Assembly: GCF_014763045.1 (NCBI RefSeq)
Contig: NZ_JACTAG010000002.1
Coordinates: 1,488,001-1,552,000, forward strand
Length of the DNA: 64,000 bases
From: Sulfitobacter aestuariivivens
GTDB lineage: Bacteria > Pseudomonadota > Alphaproteobacteria > Rhodobacterales > Rhodobacteraceae
Direction of reading: 5' to 3'
Below are positions 45,132 to 53,872 of this stretch, piece after piece. A model generated the notes under the pieces. That model made no database searches, was not told where the DNA came from, and saw only the letters and a program-made list of their open reading frames with translations. A program made the translations under genes and the position numbers. The stretch's first letter is position 1, and every line of letters begins with the position of its first letter.

Positions 45132-47576
45132 ATGCCCGATATCCCCTCCCACGCCCGCGTTGTCATTATCGGTGGTGGCGTCATCGGCTGTTCGGTGGCC
45201 TATCACCTGACCAAGCTGGGCTGGAAAGACGTGGTCCTGCTGGAGCGCAAGCAGCTTACCTCCGGCACCACATGGCACGCGGCAGGACTGATCGCACAAC
45301 TGCGCGCGACGGCGAACATGACCAAGCTCGCGAAGTATTCGCAGGAACTCTATGGCAATCTTGAGCAGGAAACCGGCGTTGCCACCGGCTTCAAACGCTG
45401 CGGGTCGATCACTGTCGCGCTGACCGAAGAACGCCGAGAAGAGATTTATCGGCAGGCCGGCATGGCCCGCGCCTTTGGCGTCGACGTGGAAGAAATCAGC
45501 GCGGCTGAGGTCAAGGCGAAATACGAACACCTCAATATCGACGGGGTGACCGGTGCGGTCTATCTCGACAAGGACGGGCAAGGTGATCCGGCCAATATCG
45601 CCCTTGCACTGGCCAAGGGCGCACGGCAGCGCGGCGCGCGTGTGATTGAGCGTGTAAAAGTTACTAAAGGGTTAAAATCAAACAGAAAGTTGACAGGTGT
45701 CAACTATGAAACTGCGGATGGTCACACCGGTACGATCACCTGCGATCACGTGGTCAACTGTGCAGGGATGTGGGGCCATCAGGTCGGTGAAATGCTGGGC
45801 GTCAACGTGCCGCTGCACAGCTGCGAACATTTCTACATCGTCACCGAAGCCATTCCCGGCCTGACCCAACTGCCAGTGCTCCGTGTGCCGGACGAATGCG
45901 CCTATTACAAGGAAGACGCGGGCAAGATGCTGCTGGGTGCCTTTGAACCCAACGCCAAACCTTGGCGGCTCGATATCCCCGAAGATTTCGAATTCGACCA
46001 GCTGCCGGAAGATTTCGACCATTTCGAACCCATCCTCGAAGCCGCGGTAGAGCGCATGCCGATGCTGGCAGAGGCGGGCATCCACACCTTTTTCAACGGG
46101 CCCGAAAGTTTCACGCCTGACGACGCCTATCACCTTGGTCTCGCCCCCGAGATGGACAACGTCTGGATCGCTGCCGGCTTCAACTCCATCGGCATCCAGT
46201 CCGCGGGTGGCGCGGGCATGGCGTTGGCACAATGGATGGAAGACGGCCAGAAACCCTTTGATCTGGGCGATGTCGACATCAGCCGCATGCAACCCTTTCA
46301 GGGCAACAAGACCTACCTCTTCGAGCGCTCCAAAGAGACGCTGGGCCTGCTCTACGCGGACCATTTCCCCTACCTGCAAAAGAAAACCGCCCGGGGCGTG
46401 CGCCGCACCCCCTTCCACCACCATCTGCTGGAACAGGGCGCCGTCATGGGCGAACTCGCTGGCTGGGAACGGGCCAACTGGTTTGCACGTGACGGCCAGA
46501 CGCCCGAATACGACTACAGCTGGAAGCGCCAGAACTTCTTTGACAACGTCGCTGAAGAACTAACGGCCATCCGCACAAATGTAGGCATGTATGACATGTC
46601 CTCGTTCGGCAAAATCCGGGTCGAGGGCCGTGATGCGACGGCCTTTATGAACCATATCGGGGGCGGACAGTATGACGTGCCGGTGGGCAAGATCGTCTAT
46701 ACCCAGTTTCTGAACGATCGCGCCGGGATTGAGGCAGATGTGACCGTCACCCGCCTGTCTGAAACCGCCTATCTCGTGGTCACCCCCGCCGCCGCCCGGT
46801 TGGCAGACGAAACATGGATGCGCCGTCATCAGGGCGACTTTAATGTGGTGATCACCGATGTGACGGCAGGCGAGGGTGTGCTTGCCGTGATGGGCCCCAA
46901 TGCGCGTAACCTCCTGCAGGCCGTCTCACCGGCGGATTTCTCGAACGCGGTCAATCCGTTTGGCACAGCGCAGGAAATTGAACTGGGCATGGGGCTGGCC
47001 CGGGTGCACCGGGTTACCTACGTCGGCGAACTGGGGTGGGAGATTTATGTCTCAGCCGACATGGCGGCCCACGCGTTTGAAACGCTGCACGCCGCAGGCC
47101 AGGACATGGACCTCAAATTGTGTGGCATGCACATGATGGACTGCGCGCGGATCGAAAAGGGCTTCCGTCATTTCGGCCATGACATCACCGCAGAAGACCA
47201 TGTGCTCGAAGCGGGTCTTGGGTTTGCCGTAAAGACGGACAAACCCGATTTTATTGGACGGGATGCGGTTCTGCGCAAAAAGGACTCGGGGCTGGAAACC
47301 CGCCTGGTGCAATTCAGGCTGACAGACCCCGAGCCGCTTTTGTACCACAACGAACCTGTCATTCGGGATGGCGAGATCGTCGGCTATCTCTCGTCAGGGT
47401 CTTACGGCCACCACCTGGGGGCCGCGATCGGCCTGGGCTATGTGCCCTGCAAGAACGAGACGGCGGCAGATCTGCTTGCCTCGACCTTTGAGATCGACGT
47501 GTCAGGGACCCGTGTGGCGGCCCAAGCATCCCTCAAGCCGATGTACGATCCCAAGTCGGAACGGGTGAAGGTTTAG
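45132..47576 (+). CDS. FAD-dependent dehydrogenase with GcvT domain, dimethylglycine/sarcosine type (2)
   Basis: 814 residues, same order as the first copy: DAO domain with VVIIGGGVIGCSVAYHL and GTTWHAAGL (H49), then GcvT (about 430-700) and GcvT-C. The AGLIAQLRATANMTKLAKYS continuation resembles sarcosine dehydrogenases more than the first copy does. Codons 176-193 form an AT-rich island with rare TTA and AGA codons and a perfect palindrome. Gap to the methyltransferase is 12 bp. Confidence 0.9.
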   Translation: MPDIPSHARVVIIGGGVIGCSVAYHLTKLGWKDVVLLERKQLTSGTTWHAAGLIAQLRATANMTKLAKYSQELYGNLEQETGVATGFKRCGSITVALTEERREEIYRQAGMARAFGVDVEEISAAEVKAKYEHLNIDGVTGAVYLDKDGQGDPANIALALAKGARQRGARVIERVKVTKGLKSNRKLTGVNYETADGHTGTITCDHVVNCAGMWGHQVGEMLGVNVPLHSCEHFYIVTEAIPGLTQLPVLRVPDECAYYKEDAGKMLLGAFEPNAKPWRLDIPEDFEFDQLPEDFDHFEPILEAAVERMPMLAEAGIHTFFNGPESFTPDDAYHLGLAPEMDNVWIAAGFNSIGIQSAGGAGMALAQWMEDGQKPFDLGDVDISRMQPFQGNKTYLFERSKETLGLLYADHFPYLQKKTARGVRRTPFHHHLLEQGAVMGELAGWERANWFARDGQTPEYDYSWKRQNFFDNVAEELTAIRTNVGMYDMSSFGKIRVEGRDATAFMNHIGGGQYDVPVGKIVYTQFLNDRAGIEADVTVTRLSETAYLVVTPAAARLADETWMRRHQGDFNVVITDVTAGEGVLAVMGPNARNLLQAVSPADFSNAVNPFGTAQEIELGMGLARVHRVTYVGELGWEIYVSADMAAHAFETLHAAGQDMDLKLCGMHMMDCARIEKGFRHFGHDITAEDHVLEAGLGFAVKTDKPDFIGRDAVLRKKDSGLETRLVQFRLTDPEPLLYHNEPVIRDGEIVGYLSSGSYGHHLGAAIGLGYVPCKNETAADLLASTFEIDVSGTRVAAQASLKPMYDPKSERVKV
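45688..45705. promoter_or_regulatory. Intragenic perfect palindrome AGTTGACA-GG-TGTCAACT
   Basis: Two perfect 8-bp arms around a GG spacer inside the second dehydrogenase gene, in a roughly 60-bp stretch with about one third GC. It looks like a dimeric regulator site, but its place inside a reading frame leaves function open. Confidence 0.35.
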
Positions 47577-47628
47577 GTCTGGTAAATAGACAGGGGCGGG
47601 CGTACCCCTTGGCGCAAGGAGGGATCCC

Positions 47629-48552
47629 ATGCGCAACCCTGACAGCCTGAGCCCCAAGACCAACGAAGACACCGCTGCGGGTCTGGGTTTTGCCCTAACA
47701 GCCTATGGGTTGTGGGGTTTTCTGCCGCTTTACATGAAAGTGCTGGCGCATATCCCGGCCGCAGAGGTCGTCGTTCACCGCGTCTTGTGGTCCGTGCCCA
47801 TTGCAGCGGTCGTGCTTGTCGTTCTGGGTCGCACGAACACGCTGCGCGAAGCCTTGCGCAACCCGCGCATGCTGGCGATGGGCTGCGTGACGGCCGCGCT
47901 GATATCGCTGAACTGGGGCGTCTATGTTTGGGCGATCACATCCGGTAACGCGCTGGATGCCGCCTTGGGATATTATATAAACCCGCTCTTCAGCATCTTT
48001 CTGGCCGCTGTCGTGCTGCGCGAAAAGCTGAGCCGGGCGCAGCTTGTCGCCCTGTTGCTGGCGGCGGGCGCTGTCCTTGTGCTGACGCTGGACGCAGGCG
48101 GCGTGCCATGGGCCGCCCTGGTGCTGACGATCACATGGGGGCTCTATGCGTTGTGCAAGAAAAGCCTGCCGATTGGCCCCAATCAGGGGTTCCTGCTGGA
48201 GGTGCTGATCCTGCTCGTTCCGGCACTGGGTTACCTGGGCTACCTGACCGTGACGGGTGCATCGCACTTTGATCTGGCTTTCACCCGCGACACCTGGTTG
48301 CTGATCGGCTGTGGCGCGGTCACTGCCGTGCCGCTGCTGATATACGCCAATGCAGCCAAGCGGCTGCGCCTGTCGACCATTGGCATCCTGCAATACATCG
48401 CGCCGACGATGATCTTCCTGATCGCGGTCTTTGTCTTTGAAGAACCCTTCGGCCAGGCCCGCATGATTGCCTTTCCGATGATCTGGGCAGCCCTGGTGAT
48501 CTATACGATGTCGATCCTGCGCCAGATGCGTCAGCCCAAGGCGGCTGAATAG
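47629..48552 (+). CDS. rarD: EamA family transporter RarD
   Basis: 307 residues with ten hydrophobic segments in two EamA repeats. GLGFALTAYGLWGFLPLYMKVLAHIPA and VVHRVLWSVP are typical of RarD (drug/metabolite transporter superfamily). It lies 52 bp after the second dehydrogenase with AAGGAGGGATCCC before the ATG, so it may have its own promoter or end the operon. Substrate unknown. Confidence 0.92.
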   Translation: MRNPDSLSPKTNEDTAAGLGFALTAYGLWGFLPLYMKVLAHIPAAEVVVHRVLWSVPIAAVVLVVLGRTNTLREALRNPRMLAMGCVTAALISLNWGVYVWAITSGNALDAALGYYINPLFSIFLAAVVLREKLSRAQLVALLLAAGAVLVLTLDAGGVPWAALVLTITWGLYALCKKSLPIGPNQGFLLEVLILLVPALGYLGYLTVTGASHFDLAFTRDTWLLIGCGAVTAVPLLIYANAAKRLRLSTIGILQYIAPTMIFLIAVFVFEEPFGQARMIAFPMIWAALVIYTMSILRQMRQPKAAE

Positions 48553-48558
48553 ACCGCT

Positions 48559-48969
48559 TTAGGACAGCGCATCCTTGAATTTGAGAAACGCCGGATCGCG
48601 CATCACCCGCGCATTCATTTCATCGCGCAGCGCGCCGATAGTCTTGTGCGGGCGCATGACGACTTCGAAAGTGTCGATCAACCCGTCCCCGTTCAGCGTG
48701 ATCAGATCGACGCCGACGGCGTCCAGACCGCCAACCTTGCAACGAAACTCCAACGCCCAGTCCACGCCGTCGCCCATGACCCGGCGATAGCGAAAGTCGG
48801 AAAAGACTTGTCCGACATGGCCCAGTACGGCGGCGACCGCATCCCGTCCTGTCCAGACCTTCCAGTAGGTCGGCGGCAGAAACTGCACCTCTTCTGCCAA
48901 AAGCGGCGCGATGGCGCTGGCATCCCCCTTGGCGACAACCGCCTGCATGGTTTCGATGGTCGGATGCAT
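48559..48969 (-). CDS. NTF2-like (SnoaL-type) protein
   Basis: 136 residues with an alpha+beta cone-fold pattern: helical N-terminus, LLAEEVQFLPPTYWKVWTGRDAVAAVLGHV, then strands ending GLIDTFEVVMRPHKTI. Nuclear transport factor 2-like proteins of this kind act as small hydrolases/isomerases or ligand binders; role unknown. Its end is 6 bp from the end of rarD (convergent). Confidence 0.85.
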   Translation of the reverse strand: MHPTIETMQAVVAKGDASAIAPLLAEEVQFLPPTYWKVWTGRDAVAAVLGHVGQVFSDFRYRRVMGDGVDWALEFRCKVGGLDAVGVDLITLNGDGLIDTFEVVMRPHKTIGALRDEMNARVMRDPAFLKFKDALS

Positions 48970-49020
48970 GGAACTCTCCTGTCGGGTTGAAATCTTAGCC
49001 TACATCTGGGACGAGGCTGG

Positions 49021-49668
49021 ATGGAAGATCAATACATGCCCCCTGATGAACCGCTTGCCCTCCTGCACGAAGATGCCGAAGTGCTGCTGGTGGACAAACC
49101 CGCAGGCCTGCTGAGCGTGCCCGGCAAGGGGCCGCATCTGGCCGATTGCCTGCTGACCCGGGTTCAGGCGGTCTTTCCGGATGCTCTGCTGGTGCATCGG
49201 CTGGACCGCGATACGTCTGGCGTGATGATCTTTGCGCTGACGCCCCATGCGCAGCGCCACCTTGGGCTTCAGTTCGAAAAACGCATGACCCGCAAAACCT
49301 ATGTGGCACGCATCTGGGGCGCCCCTGCGGACAACACCGGCACCATTGATCTGCCGTTGATCGTGGACTGGCCAAACCGCCCGCGTCAGATGGTCTGCCA
49401 CGAGACCGGCAAAAGCGCGCAGACCGATTGGCGGGTGATCAAACGCGAAGGTGACACGGCGCGCATCAGACTTTACCCCAAGACGGGCCGCAGCCATCAG
49501 CTGCGCGTCCATATGCTGAGCTTGGGGCATCCCATTCTGGGGGATCCCTTTTATGCAACAGGCCACGCGCGGGCGTATCCACGTCTGATGCTGCACTCAG
49601 AAGAGCTGCGCTTCAAACACCCGCAGGGCGGGCGGTCGGTGAAAATCCGCAGCGCCGCGCCGTTTTGA
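49021..49668 (+). CDS. RluA family pseudouridine synthase
   Basis: 215 residues without an S4 domain, like RluA. Catalytic Asp lies in LVHRLDRDTSGVMIF, followed by KTYVARIWG and GRSHQLRVHMLSLGHPILGD. It isomerises uridine in rRNA and/or tRNA. Two in-frame ATGs (49021 and 49036) are possible; MPPDEPLALLHEDAEVLLVDKPAG begins the conserved part. Divergent from the NTF2-like gene. Confidence 0.92.
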   Translation: MEDQYMPPDEPLALLHEDAEVLLVDKPAGLLSVPGKGPHLADCLLTRVQAVFPDALLVHRLDRDTSGVMIFALTPHAQRHLGLQFEKRMTRKTYVARIWGAPADNTGTIDLPLIVDWPNRPRQMVCHETGKSAQTDWRVIKREGDTARIRLYPKTGRSHQLRVHMLSLGHPILGDPFYATGHARAYPRLMLHSEELRFKHPQGGRSVKIRSAAPF

Positions 49669-49680
49669 GAGGCAGCATTC

Positions 49681-49743
49681 AGGTATTTTCAAAAGGGTGA
49701 AAGCCAAAGCGCAGGGCTCTATTTCACCCTTTTTCAAATACCT
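49681..49743. repeat. 22-bp inverted repeat related to the short intergenic repeat
   Basis: Arms at 49681-49702 and 49722-49743 pair at 20 of 22 positions around a 19-nt loop. Each arm (AGGTATTT..AAAAGGGTGAAA) resembles the GAGTTT..GGAAAGATGAAG element seen at 13097 and 34976. It lies 12 bp after the pseudouridine synthase stop. Confidence 0.75.
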
Positions 49744-49768
49744 ATTCCGGCATCTCCAAAAGAAAGAA

Positions 49769-49793
49769 GGGCCGCGATGAGGCGGCCCTTTTT
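49769..49793. terminator. Bidirectional terminator between pseudouridine synthase and aldehyde dehydrogenase
   Basis: Stem GGGCCGC / GCGGCCC (7 bp) with a 6-nt loop, followed by five T on plus; on minus it is followed by TTCTTTCTTTT. It serves the two convergent genes. Confidence 0.87.
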
Positions 49794-49806
49794 GATGTCT
49801 TGGGTC

Positions 49807-51234
49807 TTATTCAGCGGCCCAGCCGGAGACCGCCTTGACCTCTAGGAATTCTTCCAACCCATAGACGCCGCCTTCACGGCCATTGCCGGATTGCTTGTAG
49901 CCACCAAAGGGCGAGCCCTGTGCAAAGCCCTGACCGTTGGTTTCCACCATCCCAGAGCGCAGCCGGCGTGCCACGCGACGGCGTTTGTCGTCGTCTTCGG
50001 TCTGGATGTAGTTGGTCAGCCCGTACGGCGTGTCATTTGCGATGCTGATGGCTTCCTCTTCGGTCTCGAAGGGGATGATCGACAGGACCGGGCCAAAGAT
50101 TTCTTCCTGGGCGATGGTCATGTCGTTGGTGACATCGGCAAAGACCGTCGGTTTGACATAGTACCCCCGGTTCAATCCGTCGGGGCGGCCCAGGCCACCG
50201 GCGACAAGGCGCGCCTCGGACATGCCCTTTTCGATCAGGCCCTGGATTTTATTGAACTGCGCCTCGCTGACGACCGGTCCGATGTGCTTGCCCTCTTCGG
50301 AGGCGGGGCCGACGTGAGTATTGGTCGCGACATCCGCCGCCATTTCAACGGCTTCGTCATAGCGCGACTTGTGCACCAGCATCCGCGTTGGCGCGTTGCA
50401 CGACTGGCCGGAGTTGCGGAAACACCGGATCGCCCCGGCCTTGGCGGCTTTGGGGTGCGCGTCTTCGAAGATCACGTTGGCGCCCTTGCCGCCCAGTTCG
50501 AGCGAGACGCGCTTGAGCGTGTCCGCTGCCGCCTTGGAGATGGCGATGCCCGCGCGGGTGGAGCCGGTGAAGCTGACCATGTCTACCTCGGGGTGGCACG
50601 ACAGTTGCGAGCCGACACCGGGGCCGTCGCCGTTGAGCATGTTGAACACACCCGGCGGGAAGCCGGCCTCGTCCATAAACTCGGCAAAGAGCAGACCGGA
50701 GAGCGGCGCGATCTCGGAAGGTTTCAGCACCACGGTACATCCGACTGCGATCGCCGGGATCGCCTTGAGGATGATCTGGTTCATTGGCCAGTTCCACGGC
50801 GTGATCAGCGCGCAGACCCCAATGGGTTCGAGCAGCGTTTTTTCGGTGGCGTTGAAGTCGCGGTCAAACTCGAAGGTTTCGAACGCCTTGAGGAAGCCGC
50901 CGATGTGCCAGCTGCCTGCGCCCACTTGCTGGTTGCGTGACAGATCTACCGGTGCGCCCATCTCAAGAGAGATCGCATCGGCCATCTCGCTTTTGCGGGC
51001 TTCGTAGACCTCGGAGAGTTTCCGGATCAGCGCGACACGTTCTTCGCGCGGGGTCTGTGACCAGCCGTCAAATGCAGCGCGTGCGGCGTTCACGGCCGCG
51101 TCGGTGTCGGCCTGGCCGCCCAGCGAGATCACGGCACATTGTTCTTCGGTGGACGGGTCGATGACGGCGAAATCATTGGCGACCGCGGGGGACACCCACT
51201 GACCGTTGATATAAAACTCACGCTTTTCCAGCAT
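49807..51234 (-). CDS. NAD(P)-dependent aldehyde dehydrogenase family protein
   Basis: 475 residues. Cofactor and substrate region TPWNWPMNQIILKAIPAIAVG, catalytic glutamate in VSLELGGKGANV (about 245) and catalytic cysteine in FRNSGQSCNAPTR (about 280). QEEIFGPVLSIIPF completes the set. The aldehyde substrate is unknown. It is transcribed alone, divergent from the peroxiredoxin. Confidence 0.95.
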   Translation of the reverse strand: MLEKREFYINGQWVSPAVANDFAVIDPSTEEQCAVISLGGQADTDAAVNAARAAFDGWSQTPREERVALIRKLSEVYEARKSEMADAISLEMGAPVDLSRNQQVGAGSWHIGGFLKAFETFEFDRDFNATEKTLLEPIGVCALITPWNWPMNQIILKAIPAIAVGCTVVLKPSEIAPLSGLLFAEFMDEAGFPPGVFNMLNGDGPGVGSQLSCHPEVDMVSFTGSTRAGIAISKAAADTLKRVSLELGGKGANVIFEDAHPKAAKAGAIRCFRNSGQSCNAPTRMLVHKSRYDEAVEMAADVATNTHVGPASEEGKHIGPVVSEAQFNKIQGLIEKGMSEARLVAGGLGRPDGLNRGYYVKPTVFADVTNDMTIAQEEIFGPVLSIIPFETEEEAISIANDTPYGLTNYIQTEDDDKRRRVARRLRSGMVETNGQGFAQGSPFGGYKQSGNGREGGVYGLEEFLEVKAVSGWAAE

Positions 51235-51375
51235 TGGAAGCTCCCTTCATTCATGGTGATGCCCGGATGGGCGAATTCCTTGCCTTGTGCATATGCGCGT
51301 CAGAACGGGGGGATGCAAGTCGGGGTGCGACCCGCTACATTGCAGGAGACGACATTAACCAAAAGGAGATTCCCC

Positions 51376-52029
51376 ATGGGCCTGCGCATTAACGATACCA
51401 TTCCCGATCTGACGGTCGAGACCGATCAAGGCACGCTTTCGCTGCACGACTGGGTTGGCGACAGCTGGGCGATCCTGTTTTCGCATCCCAAGGATTTCAC
51501 GCCGGTCTGCACGACCGAGTTCGGCGCCGTGGCGCAGTTGAAAGACGAATGGGCCAAACGCGGCACCAAGGTGATCGGTGTGTCCGTGGACGGGGTCGAA
51601 GACCACAAAAAGTGGAAGGGCGACATCAAGACCGTCGGCGGGGCCGAGGCAACCTTTCCGATCATTGCGGATGAAGGGCTGGAAGTGTCCAAAGCGTTCG
51701 ACATGCTGCCGGCAGAGGCCTATCTGCCCGATGGCCGTACGCCTGCAGATTCAGCGACCGTGCGGTCCGTGTTTATCATCGGCCCGGACAAGCAGCTGAA
51801 ACTTTCCATGACCTACCCGATGACCGTGGGCCGCAATTTTGCCGAGGTGCTGCGCGCGCTGGACGGATTGCAGACCTCAACCGGCAAGGGCGTGGCGACA
51901 CCGGCCAACTGGAACGTGGGCGATGATGTGATCATCCCGGCCACGGTGTCTGATGATGACGCCAAGGCGAAGTTCGGGGAGTTCACGAAAGTGCTGCCCT
52001 ATCTGCGCACCACGGCTGACCCAAGCTAA
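51376..52029 (+). CDS. 1-Cys peroxiredoxin (Prx6 type)
   Basis: 217 residues from the ATG at 51376 (AAAAGGAGATTCCCC upstream). The peroxidatic Cys45 lies in DFTPVCTTEFG, and the long C-terminal domain (TGKGVATPANWNVGDDVIIP) is the dimerisation arm of the Prx6/AhpE-like 1-Cys group. It reduces hydrogen peroxide and alkyl peroxides. Ends 3 bp before the end of the convergent FkbM gene. Confidence 0.95.
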   Translation: MGLRINDTIPDLTVETDQGTLSLHDWVGDSWAILFSHPKDFTPVCTTEFGAVAQLKDEWAKRGTKVIGVSVDGVEDHKKWKGDIKTVGGAEATFPIIADEGLEVSKAFDMLPAEAYLPDGRTPADSATVRSVFIIGPDKQLKLSMTYPMTVGRNFAEVLRALDGLQTSTGKGVATPANWNVGDDVIIPATVSDDDAKAKFGEFTKVLPYLRTTADPS

Positions 52030-52032
52030 AAC

Positions 52033-52791
52033 CTACCCTGCTGGGCCGCGCAGCAGAAGGACATCTGCGGTGCGGTCCAGCACGTCAAACCCCAGCTGAT
52101 CGAGCCGAATGAGAAAGGCGTCTTCGCTGCCGCCCATGGCCGTGAAGGCCTCTGGGTGGATTTCCATCACGCTGTGACTGACATTTGCAAAGACGCTTGG
52201 GTCTTCTTGCATCACGATGTCGTATTCGCCCCCTTCGATATCACTGACCCACGCCCATGGACCGTCGGGCATGCGACTGACCAGTTCACTCAGCCGCAGG
52301 GCAGGTGCGGTGAACGTGTCGCCGTCGCCGTTTCGGGCAACGTGACCGGAGTGGTGTGTCTCGCCTCGCGCAAAGCGCACGGATTCCGCGTCGGTGTAGG
52401 CAACAGCGGCCTGAATGACCTCTGTCACATCGGCGGAGGCATCGCGCAGGGCATTGTCGCGGCAGATGGGAACCAAATCAGGATTGGCCTCTACGACAAG
52501 ATGGCGGGCATCAGGGCCGATGGTGGCGCGGATCACGCGGCTGACGACGCCGATCGAGCCGCCCAATTCGAGCACCGGCATCCCGTGCGGCAGGTGCTGC
52601 TGGATGTACGACGCCTCTTCAGCCTCGTAAGCTTTGCCTCGTGCCAGCACATATCGCACGCCGGTTGAAACGGTTGACGGGACGCGAAGATCGAGCCCGT
52701 AGGCGGTAAAATGATCCCCATGCGTGGCATGATACCGGCGCACATAGCGCGCACGTCGCCAGTCGCGAAACTTAGTTGTCCAATGTGCCAC
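52033..52791 (-). CDS. FkbM family methyltransferase
   Basis: 252 residues starting at a GTG that overlaps the upstream glycosyltransferase by 20 bp. SAM-binding motif VLELGGSIGVVSRVI, then LVVEANPDLVP and WVSDIEGGEYDIV. FkbM enzymes O-methylate sugars or other small molecules. With the GT2 gene it probably decorates a surface polysaccharide, which is inference from neighbourhood. Confidence 0.88.
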   Translation of the reverse strand: MAHWTTKFRDWRRARYVRRYHATHGDHFTAYGLDLRVPSTVSTGVRYVLARGKAYEAEEASYIQQHLPHGMPVLELGGSIGVVSRVIRATIGPDARHLVVEANPDLVPICRDNALRDASADVTEVIQAAVAYTDAESVRFARGETHHSGHVARNGDGDTFTAPALRLSELVSRMPDGPWAWVSDIEGGEYDIVMQEDPSVFANVSHSVMEIHPEAFTAMGGSEDAFLIRLDQLGFDVLDRTADVLLLRGPAG

Positions 52792-53680
52792 GTCCGCGCC
52801 CTTTATCGTTGCGGGCAGACCATGCCCCTTTGAGGAATCCGACTGCCTTGGCCCGCTTGCGCGGGATCAGCATGAGGGGTGAAAACAGCCCGCTGACCCC
52901 TTCAAGCAGAGTGCGCAGGAAGGGCCGGGGACGGCCATGTTTGGTGTACGCGTACACTTTCGAGCGGGCAAGGTGATAGGCTTTGAACGCGGCAACGGCG
53001 CCCGTGCGCGCGGTACTGCGCCCTTCGCTGTGGGTCACCACGGCCTGCGGGATGGTCATTAGCGGGCCAAGGCCGCGCAGGCGCAAGGACAGGTCGTCGT
53101 CTTCGTGATAGAGAAAGATGTTTTCGTCAAACCCGTCGATGCGGTCATAGATATCGCGGCGCAGAAAGATGGCCGCCCCTAGCAGGGTCGGGATTTCGGC
53201 GGGTGTGTCCGGTACCGGACCCTGCAGCACAAATTCAGGGTTCAGACGGGTGCGGCGTCGCAGGATCACCTTGCCCTTGCGGTCCAGCAGGCGCGGGTTA
53301 AAGGCGCTGGCATCGGGGTAGGTATCTGCGGCGGTCTCAAGCGCGTCGATGCAGCCCTGTGACAAAACCGTATCGGGGTTGAGAAACAGAATGAACGGCG
53401 TGCGTGCTACGGCGGCGCCGCGATTGCAGCCGGTGCCAAAGCCCAGATTTTCCGGCAGCGATACAAGCGCTGCCCCTGCGCGCTGTGCCAGCTTTTTGAG
53501 GTCGTCCACGTCGGCAGAGCCATTGTCGACCAGCACAACAGGGACGCTTGGCGGTACGCTGTCCAGCATCTGCGGCAGCACAGCGGTACTGTTGTAACAG
53601 ACGGTGACGATGGTGGTGCGGCTGGGCATACCGGGTTCTAGCGGGCGGGCGGATGGACGTGCAAGGTCTGAACGGAGCAT
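52772..53680 (-). CDS. Family 2 glycosyltransferase
   Basis: 302 residues from the ATG at 53680; an ATG at 53629 (MPSRTTIVTVCYNS) is also plausible. TIVTVCYNS, VVLVDNGSAD, NLGFGTGCNRG and FILFLNPDTVL are the GT-A fold motifs, with NPD as the metal-binding DxD equivalent. The C-terminus (DGFDENIFLYHEDDDLSLRL) resembles rhamnosyltransferase-type GT2 proteins. Forms a pair with FkbM. Confidence 0.88.
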   Translation of the reverse strand: MLRSDLARPSARPLEPGMPSRTTIVTVCYNSTAVLPQMLDSVPPSVPVVLVDNGSADVDDLKKLAQRAGAALVSLPENLGFGTGCNRGAAVARTPFILFLNPDTVLSQGCIDALETAADTYPDASAFNPRLLDRKGKVILRRRTRLNPEFVLQGPVPDTPAEIPTLLGAAIFLRRDIYDRIDGFDENIFLYHEDDDLSLRLRGLGPLMTIPQAVVTHSEGRSTARTGAVAAFKAYHLARSKVYAYTKHGRPRPFLRTLLEGVSGLFSPLMLIPRKRAKAVGFLKGAWSARNDKGRGRGTLDN

Positions 53681-53872
53681 GATCATTACGCCGCCGGAAT
53701 TCGCGACGGCATCGACACAAATGCGCTGACTGCAGTGCATTCGCCCAGATATCGGCTGCCGCGGCTATTCCGGCCCACCTGCCCTCTGATTGGGTGTGCC
53801 GGAAATGGGAAGGATAGCTGCAAAGCGGACCGTGTGGATCAGGGGAAAAGACGCGTGAATCCCCGTAAAGGA
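53681..53872. other. Intergenic region between tupA and the GT2 gene
   Basis: 192 bp without a gene. An inverted repeat ATTCCGGC ... GCCGGAAAT spans about 53767-53805 and could be a weak transcript-end hairpin for tupA, but no T run follows on the minus strand. Confidence 0.3.
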
